Assembly: GCA_001661245.1 (NCBI GenBank)
Contig: KV454012.1
Location: 1,673,964 to 1,737,963, forward strand
Direction: 5' to 3'
DNA length: 64,000 nucleotides
Source of the DNA: Pachysolen tannophilus NRRL Y-2460
Taxonomy: Eukaryota; Ascomycota; Pichiomycetes; Alaninales; Pachysolenaceae
Shown piece by piece: positions 1 to 10,268 of this stretch. The notes beneath the pieces are model-generated. The model worked only from the letters and a program-made list of their open reading frames with translations. It was not told the origin of the DNA and did not search any database. Made by a program: the position numbers and the translations under genes. Position 1 is the first letter of the stretch. Each line of letters opens with the position of its first letter.

Positions 1-1226
1 CTATAATGTTGACGGTGTTATTATTCTTATCCACCAATTTCAAGCCCATGAGTCTTAAGTTTACTTGTATTACATTTGCTGCAAGTTGTCTTGTTATAGT
101 TGTGAAGACCACTAATTGTATGAGAGAATTACTGATGTTAAGTTTACAAGATAGTTCTGAGTTTAGATTGGAAATATTAGTGAGTAATTATTATTTAATA
201 TTAAACATTATTATTGAACTATTTGTATGGATTGCATATTTGGATATTTTACTCTATTGTTTTAGCAATAACAAGAAATTTCAATTTAGAATAAAAATTG
301 CAGGTTCTATATTAATTTTATTCCATTTGATTTTCACAACTTTAGACCTGTTTTTAAACAAAACTATTGGGGATTTGACAAAGGCAAATGCTATAAGTGT
401 TATTAATATTATTTCTCAGTTGATGTTACAATTTTTATTTATTATAATATTTATTTCCTTTACTTTAAGGAAACTTAAATTTTCTTATAATTTGAAAACT
501 TTTAAATTTTCAATAGCAACTTTGTTTTTAATCTTTCTTCCTATTGTGTTTTTCATATTGGCAAATTTTTCAAAAAGTATTAGGAACTGGTCTGATTTAT
601 TTTATAAATTCATCAAAGTCTTGGTTTGTTGTTTGATATGGGAATGGATTTATGATATTGAAGTTGTTGAAAAAGATTTTGAAGCCCATGGTATTGTTGG
701 AAGAGAAGTAGATGTTGCAGATATCTTGGATAAGGATGATAATGACTATGGAAAACGTTGGAAAGGAAAATTTATGAAAAATAAAAAGTCAATTAAAAAA
801 TATTCTTATATCGATATAAAGGATAAAGATGGAATCCCTAATGATGTTTCAATTCAGTCTACAGAACATGACGGAGATGAAGATGATGAACAAACGCAAT
901 CAGAAATAACTTTTAGAAGTGGTACAACTTCTGTGATGGATAACCATGAAGATGAACTAGAAGATGAATTATATTCGAACGCTGTTCTTCATGATGATGA
1001 AAGCATTAACAATAATAGTATTGACCATAATGAAGACCAAACTTCCTTGCCAAGGTTTGAAGTACATGAAGGTTTCCAAATTGGCGATTACTGGTTAGAC
1101 GAAAAAACTGAAACACAAGAGGGATGCAGTAACAATAGTGGTAGTGGTAGTGGTAGTGGTAGTGATAATCTTGGCTCTACTAGTAATAATAATAGTGATG
1201 ATATAGTACAAACAGCAAATGTGTAA
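1..1226 (+). CDS. PalH/Rim21-Dfg16-type pH-sensing membrane protein, 5' end cut off
   Basis: At least four hydrophobic membrane segments are followed by the motif WEWIYDIEVVEKDF and then GIVGRE. This tryptophan/glutamate motif plus a GxxGR element just after the last membrane segment is typical of the PalH family (Rim21 and Dfg16 in yeasts). Family members sit in the plasma membrane and signal alkaline pH or lipid asymmetry through the Rim101 pathway. The cytosolic tail of about 190 residues is strongly acidic (DEDDEQ, DELEDEL) and ends in a GSGSGSGS stretch and Asn/Ser runs. An acidic tail fits the sensor role described for Rim21. The reading frame is open to the left edge, so the true start and probably the first membrane segments lie outside the window. 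I cannot separate Rim21 from Dfg16 without the N-terminus. Confidence 0.7.
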   Translation, partial: IMLTVLLFLSTNFKPMSLKFTCITFAASCLVIVVKTTNCMRELLMLSLQDSSEFRLEILVSNYYLILNIIIELFVWIAYLDILLYCFSNNKKFQFRIKIAGSILILFHLIFTTLDLFLNKTIGDLTKANAISVINIISQLMLQFLFIIIFISFTLRKLKFSYNLKTFKFSIATLFLIFLPIVFFILANFSKSIRNWSDLFYKFIKVLVCCLIWEWIYDIEVVEKDFEAHGIVGREVDVADILDKDDNDYGKRWKGKFMKNKKSIKKYSYIDIKDKDGIPNDVSIQSTEHDGDEDDEQTQSEITFRSGTTSVMDNHEDELEDELYSNAVLHDDESINNNSIDHNEDQTSLPRFEVHEGFQIGDYWLDEKTETQEGCSNNSGSGSGSGSDNLGSTSNNNSDDIVQTANV

Positions 1227-1462
1227 TGGTATAAGAGAGGGTTTTTTACATGACTGATTTTTAGGAATGGTTGTTTTTTTTTTTCTTGTTTTTTTATTTA
1301 ATTTAGAACATAAATATATGGAATGAAAATGTATACCAAGGAGTTCATATTTATAGACCAGCGATAGAGGAGAACTAAATCATCGGTTGAAATTATATTC
1401 CAACTGATTTTGTTTTCATACATACAACTTAGGACAATGAACACCTTCTCTTGTAATCGTTT

Positions 1463-1546
1463 GGAGGGTTGGCCGAGTGGTCTAAGGCGGTAGACTTAAG
1501 ATCTACTGGACAGACGTCCGCGCGAGTTCGAACCTCGCATCCTTCA
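1463..1546 (+). tRNA. tRNA-Leu (anticodon UAA)
   Basis: The gene is 84 nt, has no intron and folds as a class II tRNA with a long variable arm. The acceptor halves GGAGGGT and ATCCTTC pair, followed by discriminator A. The anticodon stem GTAGA/TCTAC encloses the loop CTTAAGA, giving anticodon TAA. The A box (TGGCCGAGTGG) and B box (AGTTCGAACCT) are intact. From memory it is nearly identical to the S. cerevisiae tRNA-Leu(UAA). It decodes UUA, the leucine codon that dominates the genes of this AT-rich window. Confidence 0.97.
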
Positions 1547-1556
1547 TTATTTACAC

Positions 1557-1567
1557 TTTTTTTTTTT
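1557..1567 (+). terminator. RNA polymerase III terminator of tRNA-Leu
   Basis: A run of eleven T residues starts 11 nt after the tRNA 3' end, the usual Pol III stop. The convergent SHE4 gene ends about 75 bp further on. Confidence 0.9.
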
Positions 1568-1641
1568 AATTTTTCTTTTAATATATATTTTTCACTACTG
1601 TTCTAAACTACTAGGCTACTAACCATTAATATTGAATTTAT

Positions 1642-4122
1642 TTACTGTATAATTTTACAAATCTCAATACTCATTTCAATGACCTCTCTATCGCTATCGT
1701 TATGTCTGATAAGTTTATTTAGGGATTCTTTTAATCCTTCAACCTGCTTAAGACCATCCAATTTCGTTCTCTCAGACAGTATTGACTGAACTAAATTTAA
1801 CAAAATGTAAACTGCTCTCAATACCAAGTCATGTTCATGTGATTCTGTATTCAAAATGTCAACCAAATTATGTACAATTTGAAATTCTTTTTCAAACTCG
1901 AGTATTACTAGACAAATAAATTCATAAGACTGTGTAACATTTGCAAAAAAATTTAAAGTAGCCACTTGGATTTTTAAATCATTTGACATCATTAAGTTAC
2001 TCATTATTTTTAAATTTTTTTTCGAATCGATTGACTCAAAGTTGAAAAATTTTTCAACTAAAATGGGGGATATGATTAAATTTGATAATAATTCCAATGC
2101 AGATACAGCAATTGAACTATTTGAATCTAAAATCAAATTTTGTAAATTTTGATCGAAAGATATTTTAATAATTAAATTCTTAATGTTCATGTTTTCCAAT
2201 GAGGATAAATTAGTTAAAGCCAAAAGTGCCTCAAAAGTGTCCAAATATGTTAATTCTTCAGAAAAAGGATGTGAGTTGTCACTTGATTTCAATAACTCGA
2301 CTAAGAATGGAACTGGAGTTAAGGAAGAAATTTCTTTAAAAAGCAAATTTGGGTCATTGTTAATCAAGATTTTGGCTAATGATCTTACTGCAAATATTCT
2401 AAATTCAAGATATTTTATATCTTCAAAATTTTTTATGTTACCAGTCTTTTCATATTCCAAATTCTTTGATGTGTTAATCAAATAGTCCAAGATTAACTTC
2501 AAACCCCCTTGTTCAACAACAATTGGCCTGAAAGTTTTATCATTACATAAATTATAAATCAACTTCATTAATTGATTATTGGCCCCAATACTGTTTCTTT
2601 CCAATTTCAAATTATCAAGAAATTTATGGGTTAACAATTTTTTAATGAATCTAGAAATATCTTCATCATCATCTTCAGTTGCTTCTTTATTATTGGAATC
2701 CACATTATTCAAATTAGCATGATCTTTTAAAGATTTAAAAGATTTCTGTTCCTGAGTTCGTATAACATTATATGTAGTTACATTTGTCAATATAACAAAT
2801 ATTCCATAAACTATAGAAGAGTCTATTGCATCTTTATCGTTGCTAAATGATTTTATGTATTTCATAATAAATTTGAAAAATAAATCGTTATTTCTTAATT
2901 TCTTTTTAATATCAATTTTCAACGAAATATAAGCTAAACCTTCGATGCTCAACGTTATAAGTTCTAAAATATTTGAGTTATTATCATTTGTATCATCATA
3001 CTCAAATGCTTCCATGAGATTCTCATATAATTGAATCAATCCAATTTTATCTTTTAAATCTTGTAAAGTTTCCAATTTGATAAAATTCCAATTTTTCAAA
3101 ATCACCAATGAGATCAAAATTTTCAATTTCAAATCTTGATATTTGCTAAATTCTCCATCATTGAATAATATCAAACCATCAATCAAAATTTTAAGATAAT
3201 TTTCGGCTATAAAATTTCTTGATTGCACATTAATACATGAAGAAGAAAACAATTTTAAAATTGATTCCAATTTCTTTAAAGACAGTAAATTTTTAATATT
3301 TTTCAAAGAAACATCTTTAATTATATCTGCTATTTCATTGTTTAAAAATTCAATAAATCTTGCATTGGTAATGAAAAAATTTGCAGCAAAATCAGTTAAT
3401 ATTGGAAATAAATAATTTAATAAATTGAATAACAATAAAGCATCTTCGTTAGTATCTGCGATTAATATCAAATTATCCAAATAATCTGCTAATGTTTCTT
3501 GTAATAATTTACCATTCAATTCGCTTAATTTGATTAAAATTAATAAAATATTTGTATGGAAAAATGGATCATTAAAGTATCTCAAGATGTAAGGTATAAA
3601 TTGATGAAATAAAGATCCAGTATTAGGAAGAGTTATCAATGATCCTATAAGAAATAAATAAAAATTGACCTTCTCTCTATCTTTAATACCAAATTTGAAT
3701 TGTAATTTTAGTGTTGCTGCAAACTTATCTAACAATTTTGAACAAGTTTCTTGATCTTGGTTTAATAATAATCTTATCAGGTAATCATAAACTATATTTG
3801 TTGTTGATTCAATTTTTTCAGATGTTAATTGGAAAAGCAAATTTAAATAAGTTTCAGCACAATAATTATTTCCACTTAACTTTATGACCAATTTTTTAGA
3901 AAATTCTGAATTATAATCAGTAGCAACTGTACCAATTTTCAATAATTGATAAACATTCAAAAGTTTTGTGCCTTCTTTAGACAAGAGTAGTTGGTCTACC
4001 AAAATTGACGATTTTTCTCCATTGTTGATAGCCATTTTCAAATACGACTTATCACCATCATCACTAATAGCTATAGTCTTGAAAGAGTTTATGAATTTTT
4101 CAAACTCTGTTTCACCTGGCAT
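1642..4122 (-). CDS. SHE4: She4-type UCS (UNC-45/Cro1/She4) myosin chaperone
   Basis: This 826-residue all-helical armadillo-like protein matches remembered S. cerevisiae She4 (about 790 residues) along its length. Matching stretches include FIAENYLKILID (She4 YITENYLQLLER), the VLKNWNFIKL region, EGLAYISLK and VYGIFVILTN, and FEALLALTNLSS in the UCS domain (She4 YEALLALTNLAS). UCS proteins bind myosin motor domains and help them fold. She4 serves class I and V myosins in actin organisation, endocytosis and ASH1 mRNA transport. No intron is needed and the ATG is the first in frame. The gene converges on the tRNA-Leu gene and its promoter faces the end of YNG2. A linker near residues 455-480 is acidic and probably disordered. 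Confidence 0.93.
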   Translation of the reverse strand: MPGETEFEKFINSFKTIAISDDGDKSYLKMAINNGEKSSILVDQLLLSKEGTKLLNVYQLLKIGTVATDYNSEFSKKLVIKLSGNNYCAETYLNLLFQLTSEKIESTTNIVYDYLIRLLLNQDQETCSKLLDKFAATLKLQFKFGIKDREKVNFYLFLIGSLITLPNTGSLFHQFIPYILRYFNDPFFHTNILLILIKLSELNGKLLQETLADYLDNLILIADTNEDALLLFNLLNYLFPILTDFAANFFITNARFIEFLNNEIADIIKDVSLKNIKNLLSLKKLESILKLFSSSCINVQSRNFIAENYLKILIDGLILFNDGEFSKYQDLKLKILISLVILKNWNFIKLETLQDLKDKIGLIQLYENLMEAFEYDDTNDNNSNILELITLSIEGLAYISLKIDIKKKLRNNDLFFKFIMKYIKSFSNDKDAIDSSIVYGIFVILTNVTTYNVIRTQEQKSFKSLKDHANLNNVDSNNKEATEDDDEDISRFIKKLLTHKFLDNLKLERNSIGANNQLMKLIYNLCNDKTFRPIVVEQGGLKLILDYLINTSKNLEYEKTGNIKNFEDIKYLEFRIFAVRSLAKILINNDPNLLFKEISSLTPVPFLVELLKSSDNSHPFSEELTYLDTFEALLALTNLSSLENMNIKNLIIKISFDQNLQNLILDSNSSIAVSALELLSNLIISPILVEKFFNFESIDSKKNLKIMSNLMMSNDLKIQVATLNFFANVTQSYEFICLVILEFEKEFQIVHNLVDILNTESHEHDLVLRAVYILLNLVQSILSERTKLDGLKQVEGLKESLNKLIRHNDSDREVIEMSIEICKIIQ

Positions 4123-4171
4123 CTTTCAATAATTTATTTCAAATGTGGTGATTATATGAATTTTTGATATT

Positions 4172-4204
4172 TTATTATTATTATTTTTATTATTATTATT
4201 ATTT
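4172..4204. repeat. TTA-type trinucleotide microsatellite
   Basis: An imperfect run of ATT/TTA units lies in the short spacer between the start of SHE4 and the end of YNG2. It is simple sequence without other features. Confidence 0.8.
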
Positions 4205-4310
4205 AAATAGTTTACATGGAAAACAGTAGTGCCTACAAAAAAATACATACATCAAAATCGTTAAAATTAATACATAAAACATCTCTATCTATACCAAGCA
4301 ATGAATCAAA

Positions 4311-5506
4311 TCATTTCTTTTTCCTTCCCTTTTTGTTTGCATTATTATTACTATTTGCCATTATCACAGCACAGTCTGGACAATACCAAGTACCTTGTGG
4401 AGGTTCTTTTAATCCAACACAATCATAATGAAACCATTCATATTTACAATTTGCGTTATCACAAGCAATCATATTACCAAAAGAAACTTGGCGACAAAAG
4501 CAGTATAATTCGTCCTCTTCACCACCTGTAGCACCACCATGAACAATAAGGTTTATATTACCATTTAATGGTTTATGTGCAGAGTTTGGGGTATTTGCTG
4601 AAGATGCTAGTACTAAACCTTTACCATTATTTGTTGAAGTTGTAGGAAATGTAGAACCATCAAGACCAGTAGTAGCAGTTATATCAGCCACTGAAGATCT
4701 TTTTAGGGTTGAAGACAATTTATTATTAATATCATTATCTGATAATTCATCAGTTTTAAGTTTCTTTGTTGGTCTACCACTTTGATATAATCCATTTGTC
4801 AGTAATGAAGGTGTTGAAGTTCTTGAAATTGATGCAGAAGATTGATGACCTCCTCTTCTTGAAAGAGTTCTCTTATGACCATTAATCAGTGCTGATCCCA
4901 TCAGCATTCCTGTTGTTGAAGTTGAAGTTGGAGTTGCTGATTTTCTATCGCTTCTTAAAGATAAGCCATCAAGCAGCATACCACTACCACCTACAAATGA
5001 CAGTAAATCAGATGATTCATGATCCAATATTTCATCCATTGGTGCTATTAAACCTTCCTTTTCAAGTCTTTCAATTTCATCTTGTAATTTTGTTAAATGT
5101 TGTGTCACAGAAAATAAAGCTGTATTTGAAAAAACTAATTTTTCTTCTTGTAATTTAAATGCTTTTTCAAAATCTTCTTCAATTTTACTATAAATTTGTT
5201 GTTCCTTAGGATGTTTTGTTAATGAACCATGTAATCGTATAAATTTATGTAATTGATTATCTCTTTGTTGTATTCTCTTTCTAGTATCATAATATTTCAT
5301 ATCTTTCTCTCGTAATTCTGTTAACAAGAAAGTTAGCTCAGCGGGTAAATTCGACACTAATAAAAAATAAAAATAAAAATAAAAATAAAAATAAAAACAA
5401 ATACGTTAGTATGTATGAACAACACAACGAAAAAAAAATATATATATATATATATTAATTACTTACAGTCCTGAGTGAACTGATCAAGAACAGTAGCAGC
5501 ATCCAT
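4311..5506 (-). CDS. YNG2: Yng2, ING-family PHD-finger subunit of the NuA4 histone acetyltransferase
   Basis: The gene has two exons, 5506-5467 and 5356-4311, giving 361 residues. The first exon encodes [13 protein letters not shown], and splicing continues as LSNLPAEL, matching the conserved ING N-terminus (QDVSNLPSE in S. cerevisiae Yng2). Residues about 15-115 form the ING helical region with [15 protein letters not shown] long Ser/Thr-rich linker follows. The C-terminal PHD finger (about 297-341) has the complete C4HC3 set with [15 protein letters not shown] and [18 protein letters not shown] fingers of this type bind histone H3K4me3. The protein ends in a basic KKGRKKK tail. Choosing Yng2 over Yng1 or Pho23 rests on the [15 protein letters not shown] context and the ING N-terminus. 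Confidence 0.95.
5357..5466 (-). other. YNG2 intron (110 nt)
   Basis: Donor GTAAGT, a perfect TACTAAC branch site (plus-strand 5405-5411) and a TTATTAG acceptor. The upstream exon is only 40 nt, and splicing restores the conserved ING N-terminus in frame (phase 1). Confidence 0.92.
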
Positions 5507-5694
5507 ATTTGAAATACAACTTCAGTTCTACTTAATACACAAAAAAAATAATTAAATAAATATATATTTAAATAAATAATTAGATAAAAGAAAAGAAAAA
5601 ACTAAAAAAAAAAAGATGTTTTTCGTTATTTAAAAAATAATTTTTTTTTTTTTTTTTTTTTGAAAAAACTAAAAAAACTAGTATGAATTGTACA

Positions 5695-6428
5695 CTACTT
5701 TTTTTGATTTCTATTTCTCACTAGTGGAAGATAGCTAAAAACGTCTAAATAACTTGGATCTGGTGAGTTAATTGTATCGATATGATTTAATGATTCAGCC
5801 AGTGACAGGTTTAATTTTGTTTTATTTCCAAAATTGATCAAATATTTTTCAATGATCAATGCATTTCTGCTATTTGCCTTATAACCAACTTCAATTAAGT
5901 CACCTACAATTGGTATAAATCCTAATAAGAAATCCACCATAATATTTGCCAAGAGTTGTAGATGAATAGTTATTGGTAATTTCATTGAAAATTCAAATAC
6001 CATTCTATATAATAATATTGAATTTATAACTGAAAGACCTGATCCAATTACTGGAATCAGTCCCAATAAACCATTCCAACCAAACCTTAAACCAATAAAA
6101 CTAAATAACATATCCAAATGATACGACCTTCTTTTAATTTTTTCAAAAATTTTTGCATCTTGCAGAGATAAACCTTTTGGAATTTGTCTTTTACGTTTTA
6201 TTTTCTTTGGTGGATCAATTCCATTTTGCGAAGGAATTATTACTTCCTCATAATATGGGTCTTCGGTGAAAAGCTTATTCCAATGATTTTCTTGAAACAC
6301 CTAAAATTTTAATTTAATTTAATTTCAAGATTGGTATGTTAGAAAAAATATTATTACTTTATAAAATATTGAAAAAAAAAATTATTTCTTACTTTACGTG
6401 TTGCCAACTTTAGTATCCATGTTAACAT
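5695..6428 (-). CDS. DUF4112 small membrane protein with a 36-nt first exon
   Basis: The long exon 6300-5695 has no ATG at its start: it opens with GTG directly behind a TTTTAG acceptor. An upstream exon at 6428-6393 encodes MLTWILKLATRK and joins in phase 0 to VFQENHWNKLF, giving 213 residues. The core (about residues 65-165) carries two glycine/proline-rich hydrophobic hairpins, GLLGLIPVIGSG and LLGFIPIVGDLIEVGYKAN, which are the hallmark of DUF4112 (PF13430). Fungal members are small predicted membrane proteins of unknown function; I believe S. cerevisiae YLR326W is one, but I could not check. A basic stretch (PKKIKRKRQIPKG) precedes the membrane part. No biochemical role is claimed. Confidence 0.8.
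6301..6392 (-). other. Intron of the DUF4112 gene (92 nt)
   Basis: Donor GTAAGA, a TCTAAC branch-like site and a TTTTAG acceptor. A different reading that starts at ATGGATACT just inside exon 1 gives a frame that does not join to exon 2, so the upstream ATG at 6428 is preferred. Confidence 0.8.
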
Positions 6429-6917
6429 TATTTCTTAATTTTTTTAATTTCGTTAATTTTCAAAATTCAAGCGAATAATGAAAATTAAATCAACTATTTA
6501 TCTATATACTATTAAGAAATCCATTATTGCTATTATTCTTTTCAAGTTGCTTTATGCGAGTTTAAATGCAAGGTATTTTAAAAAAGAACGGTTGCGGCTC
6601 ATACTTTTTTTTTTTTTATCTTTTTTTTTTTTATCAATAAAATAAATTTATTTGTTTCCCTTGATTTAGTACCCCCTTTTTTTATTTTATCTTTTAAGTT
6701 ACTTTACTTTTAGACGTAAATAAATAAGTTAAGTAAAAAAATACGCATTTGGTATTTTTTGGTATTTTTTTTTGTCACATGGAAACAATTTAGATCATTA
6801 CAAAAGGTGACGTAACATGTCGAAATTGATCCCACAGTACACGTACAAAGATTACTTATTTAACTTTAACAAACTAAATTTACGTAAGTCAGCAGTCCGA
6901 AAAGACAGATCCGAAAA

Positions 6918-6966
6918 ATGAGTCCTAAAAAAAATGAGTCCCAAACATAGGTGGGTCCCAAATATG
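6918..6966. repeat. Three imperfect repeats with GAGTCC/GGGTCC cores
   Basis: ATGAGTCC occurs at 6918-6925 and again at 6934-6941. GTCCCAAACATAGG then continues into GTCCCAAATATGG. The TGAGTC core resembles a Gcn4/AP-1 half-site, and similar repeats in yeast promoters often bind a regulator. They lie about 490 bp upstream of the DUF4112 start and about 1.5 kb from the YFH7-like start. No function is shown. Confidence 0.45.
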
Positions 6967-7163
6967 GAGATAAAGAACAAGAACAATAAAAAAAAAATAA
7001 AAGACAATTTATTGTAATGACAAACAAGGCAACAATAAAAATGATTTTTTTACAATAATTATAGTAATTATAATAATTAGAATTTTTTTATTATGGACAA
7101 ACAGATTTTCTCCACTCGTCATTACGATCAGATAAGAAAAGAAAAAAAAAAAAAAAATAAAAA

Positions 7164-7681
7164 NNNNNNNNNNNNNNNNNNNNNNNNNNNNNNNNNNNNN
7201 NNNNNNNNNNNNNNNNNNNNNNNNNNNNNNNNNNNNNNNNNNNNNNNNNNNNNNNNNNNNNNNNNNNNNNNNNNNNNNNNNNNNNNNNNNNNNNNNNNNN
7301 NNNNNNNNNNNNNNNNNNNNNNNNNNNNNNNNNNNNNNNNNNNNNNNNNNNNNNNNNNNNNNNNNNNNNNNNNNNNNNNNNNNNNNNNNNNNNNNNNNNN
7401 NNNNNNNNNNNNNNNNNNNNNNNNNNNNNNNNNNNNNNNNNNNNNNNNNNNNNNNNNNNNNNNNNNNNNNNNNNNNNNNNNNNNNNNNNNNNNNNNNNNN
7501 NNNNNNNNNNNNNNNNNNNNNNNNNNNNNNNNNNNNNNNNNNNNNNNNNNNNNNNNNNNNNNNNNNNNNNNNNNNNNNNNNNNNNNNNNNNNNNNNNNNN
7601 NNNNNNNNNNNNNNNNNNNNNNNNNNNNNNNNNNNNNNNNNNNNNNNNNNNNNNNNNNNNNNNNNNNNNNNNNNNNNNNNN
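7164..7681. other. Assembly gap (518 N)
   Basis: Unsequenced stretch, entered from an A-rich homopolymer and left just before another A run. Anything inside it is unknown. Confidence 0.99.
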
Positions 7682-8310
7682 TTTCGGTCCGGTTAGGAAA
7701 AAAAAAAAAAAAAAAAAAAAAAAGGAAAAAAAATTTTTTAAAAAGCTTCTCTTTATGTATGAGAAGAAGCTTTTTTTTCTTTTAAGATCTTGATTACTAT
7801 TTAGGATGGTTGGTTGGTTTTTTTTTTTTTTTTTTTGTCTCTCTCTTTTTTCTTTTTGTTTGGACTCGCCGCGCTGTTTTTCTTTTTTTCCCCTGGTAAA
7901 AAAAAAAAAAATTTGGTAAGTAAAAAAAAAAAAAAAAACTTCCGTTCTTCCACCGTTAGTATCATGATTTTTTTTTTTTTTTTTGTTATTTTTTAGCGCT
8001 GCTTTATATTTTTTTGATTATTACAAAGGCAATGGAAATCTTCGACCCTTTTCTTTATAGTATTCGTAATAATAGATTGATCTCAAATGCATAAAAAATA
8101 AAAAATATTATTATTAAAAAAATAACTAAGTAAGTGAAAAAGTGAAAAAGTAATTAAGTAAGTAAGTATATGTGTGAGTTAGTAAGTGTGAGATCTTTTA
8201 CGTTTGAAAAATTATAGTATATATTTACGTAAATTCTTCTTCCGTTCAAAATTTAAACAAGGAATTATAGATTTATTGATTGATTGATTAATTGATTAAT
8301 ATACATATAC

Positions 8311-8342
<32 letters not shown>

Positions 8343-8444
8343 ATATTAATATATATATAAATATATTGAACAAGGGTTTTTTTTTTTTTTTTTTTTCTTT
8401 GTTTTCTTTGTTTTCTTTGTTTTAAAAAATAAACTTGTTGGAGT

Positions 8445-9128
8445 ATGGATGATATACTTTTCCAACTTTCAAATAGAATATACACTTTATTAAATGAAAC
8501 ACGATATGATCAAAGATTAATTATATCGATTTCTGGGGCTCCAGGATCAAATAGATCCACAATAGCACAAAATGTTGTTAATAAAGTTAATAAGATTGCT
8601 CATAATAGAGGATTTATAGAGCATAATCAAAATCTTGCAATACGTATACCTCAAGATGGGTTTCGCGATATAATACATAATACAAGAACATTAATAATGC
8701 ATGATTATCCGTCTATTTACAATCCAAAAAATTTTGTTGATTTGGTAGAAAAATTACAAGAACCAATTCATGAAATACAAACAAATACAATTTATTGTCC
8801 TTCATATAATGATGATAAGGAAGAAATAGTTGAAGATAATATTGAAATTACACCTTCAATAAGAGTAATAATATTAGATGGTGGATATACTCAATTAAAA
8901 GATCCTATTTGGGTAGAGATTTCATCTTATGTACAAGAACGTTGGTTTGTTAGAGTAAGATCTAGTACTTCAAAAAAGAGAATTATTGAAAAATATTTAA
9001 AAAATGGTATTTGTAATAATCTTGATGATGCTTTAAAAAGATGTGAGGATATCGATATGGTTAAGAGAGAGTACATTATTATGAATACTTTGATGCCAGA
9101 TTTGATTGTGGATAGTGTAGAAGATTAA
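8445..9128 (+). CDS. YFH7/uridine-kinase-like P-loop protein with an altered Walker A motif
   Basis: The protein is 227 residues and starts at the first ATG. Its order of elements follows the phosphoribulokinase/uridine-kinase-like family to which yeast Yfh7 belongs: a hydrophobic strand and P-loop (residues 31-39), PQDGF (69-73, compare PMDGF in Yfh7), VIILDGGY (compare VILEGLY) and a C-terminal helical region with a basic lid-like stretch (TSKKRIIEKYLK). The P-loop reads GAPGSNRST, where the family has GxPGSGKST: the invariant lysine is Arg37 and the preceding glycine is Asn36. It is also much shorter than Yfh7 (353 residues). It may be a nucleotide-binding pseudokinase or an inactive paralogue. 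Both flanks are low-complexity DNA. Confidence 0.65.
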   Translation: MDDILFQLSNRIYTLLNETRYDQRLIISISGAPGSNRSTIAQNVVNKVNKIAHNRGFIEHNQNLAIRIPQDGFRDIIHNTRTLIMHDYPSIYNPKNFVDLVEKLQEPIHEIQTNTIYCPSYNDDKEEIVEDNIEITPSIRVIILDGGYTQLKDPIWVEISSYVQERWFVRVRSSTSKKRIIEKYLKNGICNNLDDALKRCEDIDMVKREYIIMNTLMPDLIVDSVED

Positions 9129-10268
9129 AATCATCCCATTATTGTCATTATAATTTTTGTTTAATGTGTAGTTAGTTAGCTATTAAAAAAAAAAAAAAAA
9201 AAGTAACAATTAACAAGAGAAAGGAAAGAAGGAAGGAAGGATAATAATATTTAATGAAAAAGGTATATTATTTAATGAAAACAACGCGGAATTTTAAGGA
9301 AACTGATCTTTATGCTTTTTTTTTTGTAAACATTTTTTATTTAATGAATTTTTTTTAAATTATGTAAAAAGTTTCGAGAAATCGAGAAAAAAGGGCATCA
9401 CCTCACACAACATATTAATTATTATTATTATTATTATTATTATTTTTTATTTTATTTTTTTTAATAAATATTATAAAAATCGTTTCATGTGATGCATAAA
9501 AAACTACTATTTGTTCTTGTAGTATTAGGATTAAATTTACTTTAAGATTAATTTTTTTTTTATATCATCTAGCACGGACCGTAATTGCAAGGATATTGTA
9601 CCTATTTGGTGAAAGTGAGCAAAAAATAAAAAAAATAAAAAATAATTTTTTTTTTGCAAAATAGCTTTTAGTTGTTAAAAGGAGTGAGTTTCAAATTACA
9701 ATTAAAAGTGAAAAAAATAAAAATAAGCAACAGAGTTTGAAAATTATTGTAATTTTCCTTTATTATATTGCACAAGTTCTATCTATTTCTTTATATATAT
9801 TCTTGTTTAGTACCAATTTTCTTTCTCGTACTACATTACTTGCATGCAGAATATGCAGATGAAATCTTTATTTTCTCCCAAAAAAGGAAACTTCAACTTT
9901 ATCGATATATGGGGATATTAAAATCTGGTTCTTATTCTTTCTTAAAAGATCAATATAAAACAATTGGAGAGATCTATTGAATTTTGCTTAACAGAGTAAG
10001 AATGATGATTTGTAGAATAGAATAGAATAGATTTTTACTCTGTTGTAGATCGATATAAATTCTCGTTAAGAATCGAATTTCTTAAATCTTTAATTTCTTT
10101 TAGCTTAAATTAAGTAAAAAATCATAATTTTTTGATTATTTTGTATTATTGATTCAATAATTCAAAAATTATATCTTTGTTAATTTTTAAGCACTTATTG
10201 TTTAGAAAAAAAAACCCTCCTCATCGACTTTATATCTTTTTTTTTATAGAACCAAAAAAAAAGCAACA
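9129..10268. other. Intergenic spacer, no gene seen
   Basis: It holds an ATT microsatellite (9418-9444), several A/T runs, GAATA repeats near 10015-10030 and the promoter of the following membrane-protein gene. An open frame of 70 codons at 9768-9980 lacks an ATG and has no recognisable features. The bases just before the next ATG, TTTTTTTTATAG, could be the acceptor of a 5' UTR intron, but I found no convincing donor. Confidence 0.6.

Larger units (their letters stand above)
6429..8444. other. Long AT-rich spacer with an assembly gap
   Basis: I see no gene here. The spacer holds the promoters of the two divergent flanking genes (DUF4112 and the YFH7-like gene). It has a cluster of ATGAGTCC/GGGTCCC repeats at 6918-6966, a TGACGTAA element near 6809, an N gap, several homopolymers of 14-24 bases, and TA/TATG simple repeats between 8300 and 8365. 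The short open frames next to the gap consist of homopolymer codons. Confidence 0.75.

Noticed and set aside
7814-7996. Open frame beside the first gap
   Set aside because: Almost entirely Phe and Lys codons from homopolymers.
9768-9980. Open frame of 70 codons before the membrane-protein gene
   Set aside because: No ATG start and no recognisable feature; it lies in the expected promoter.
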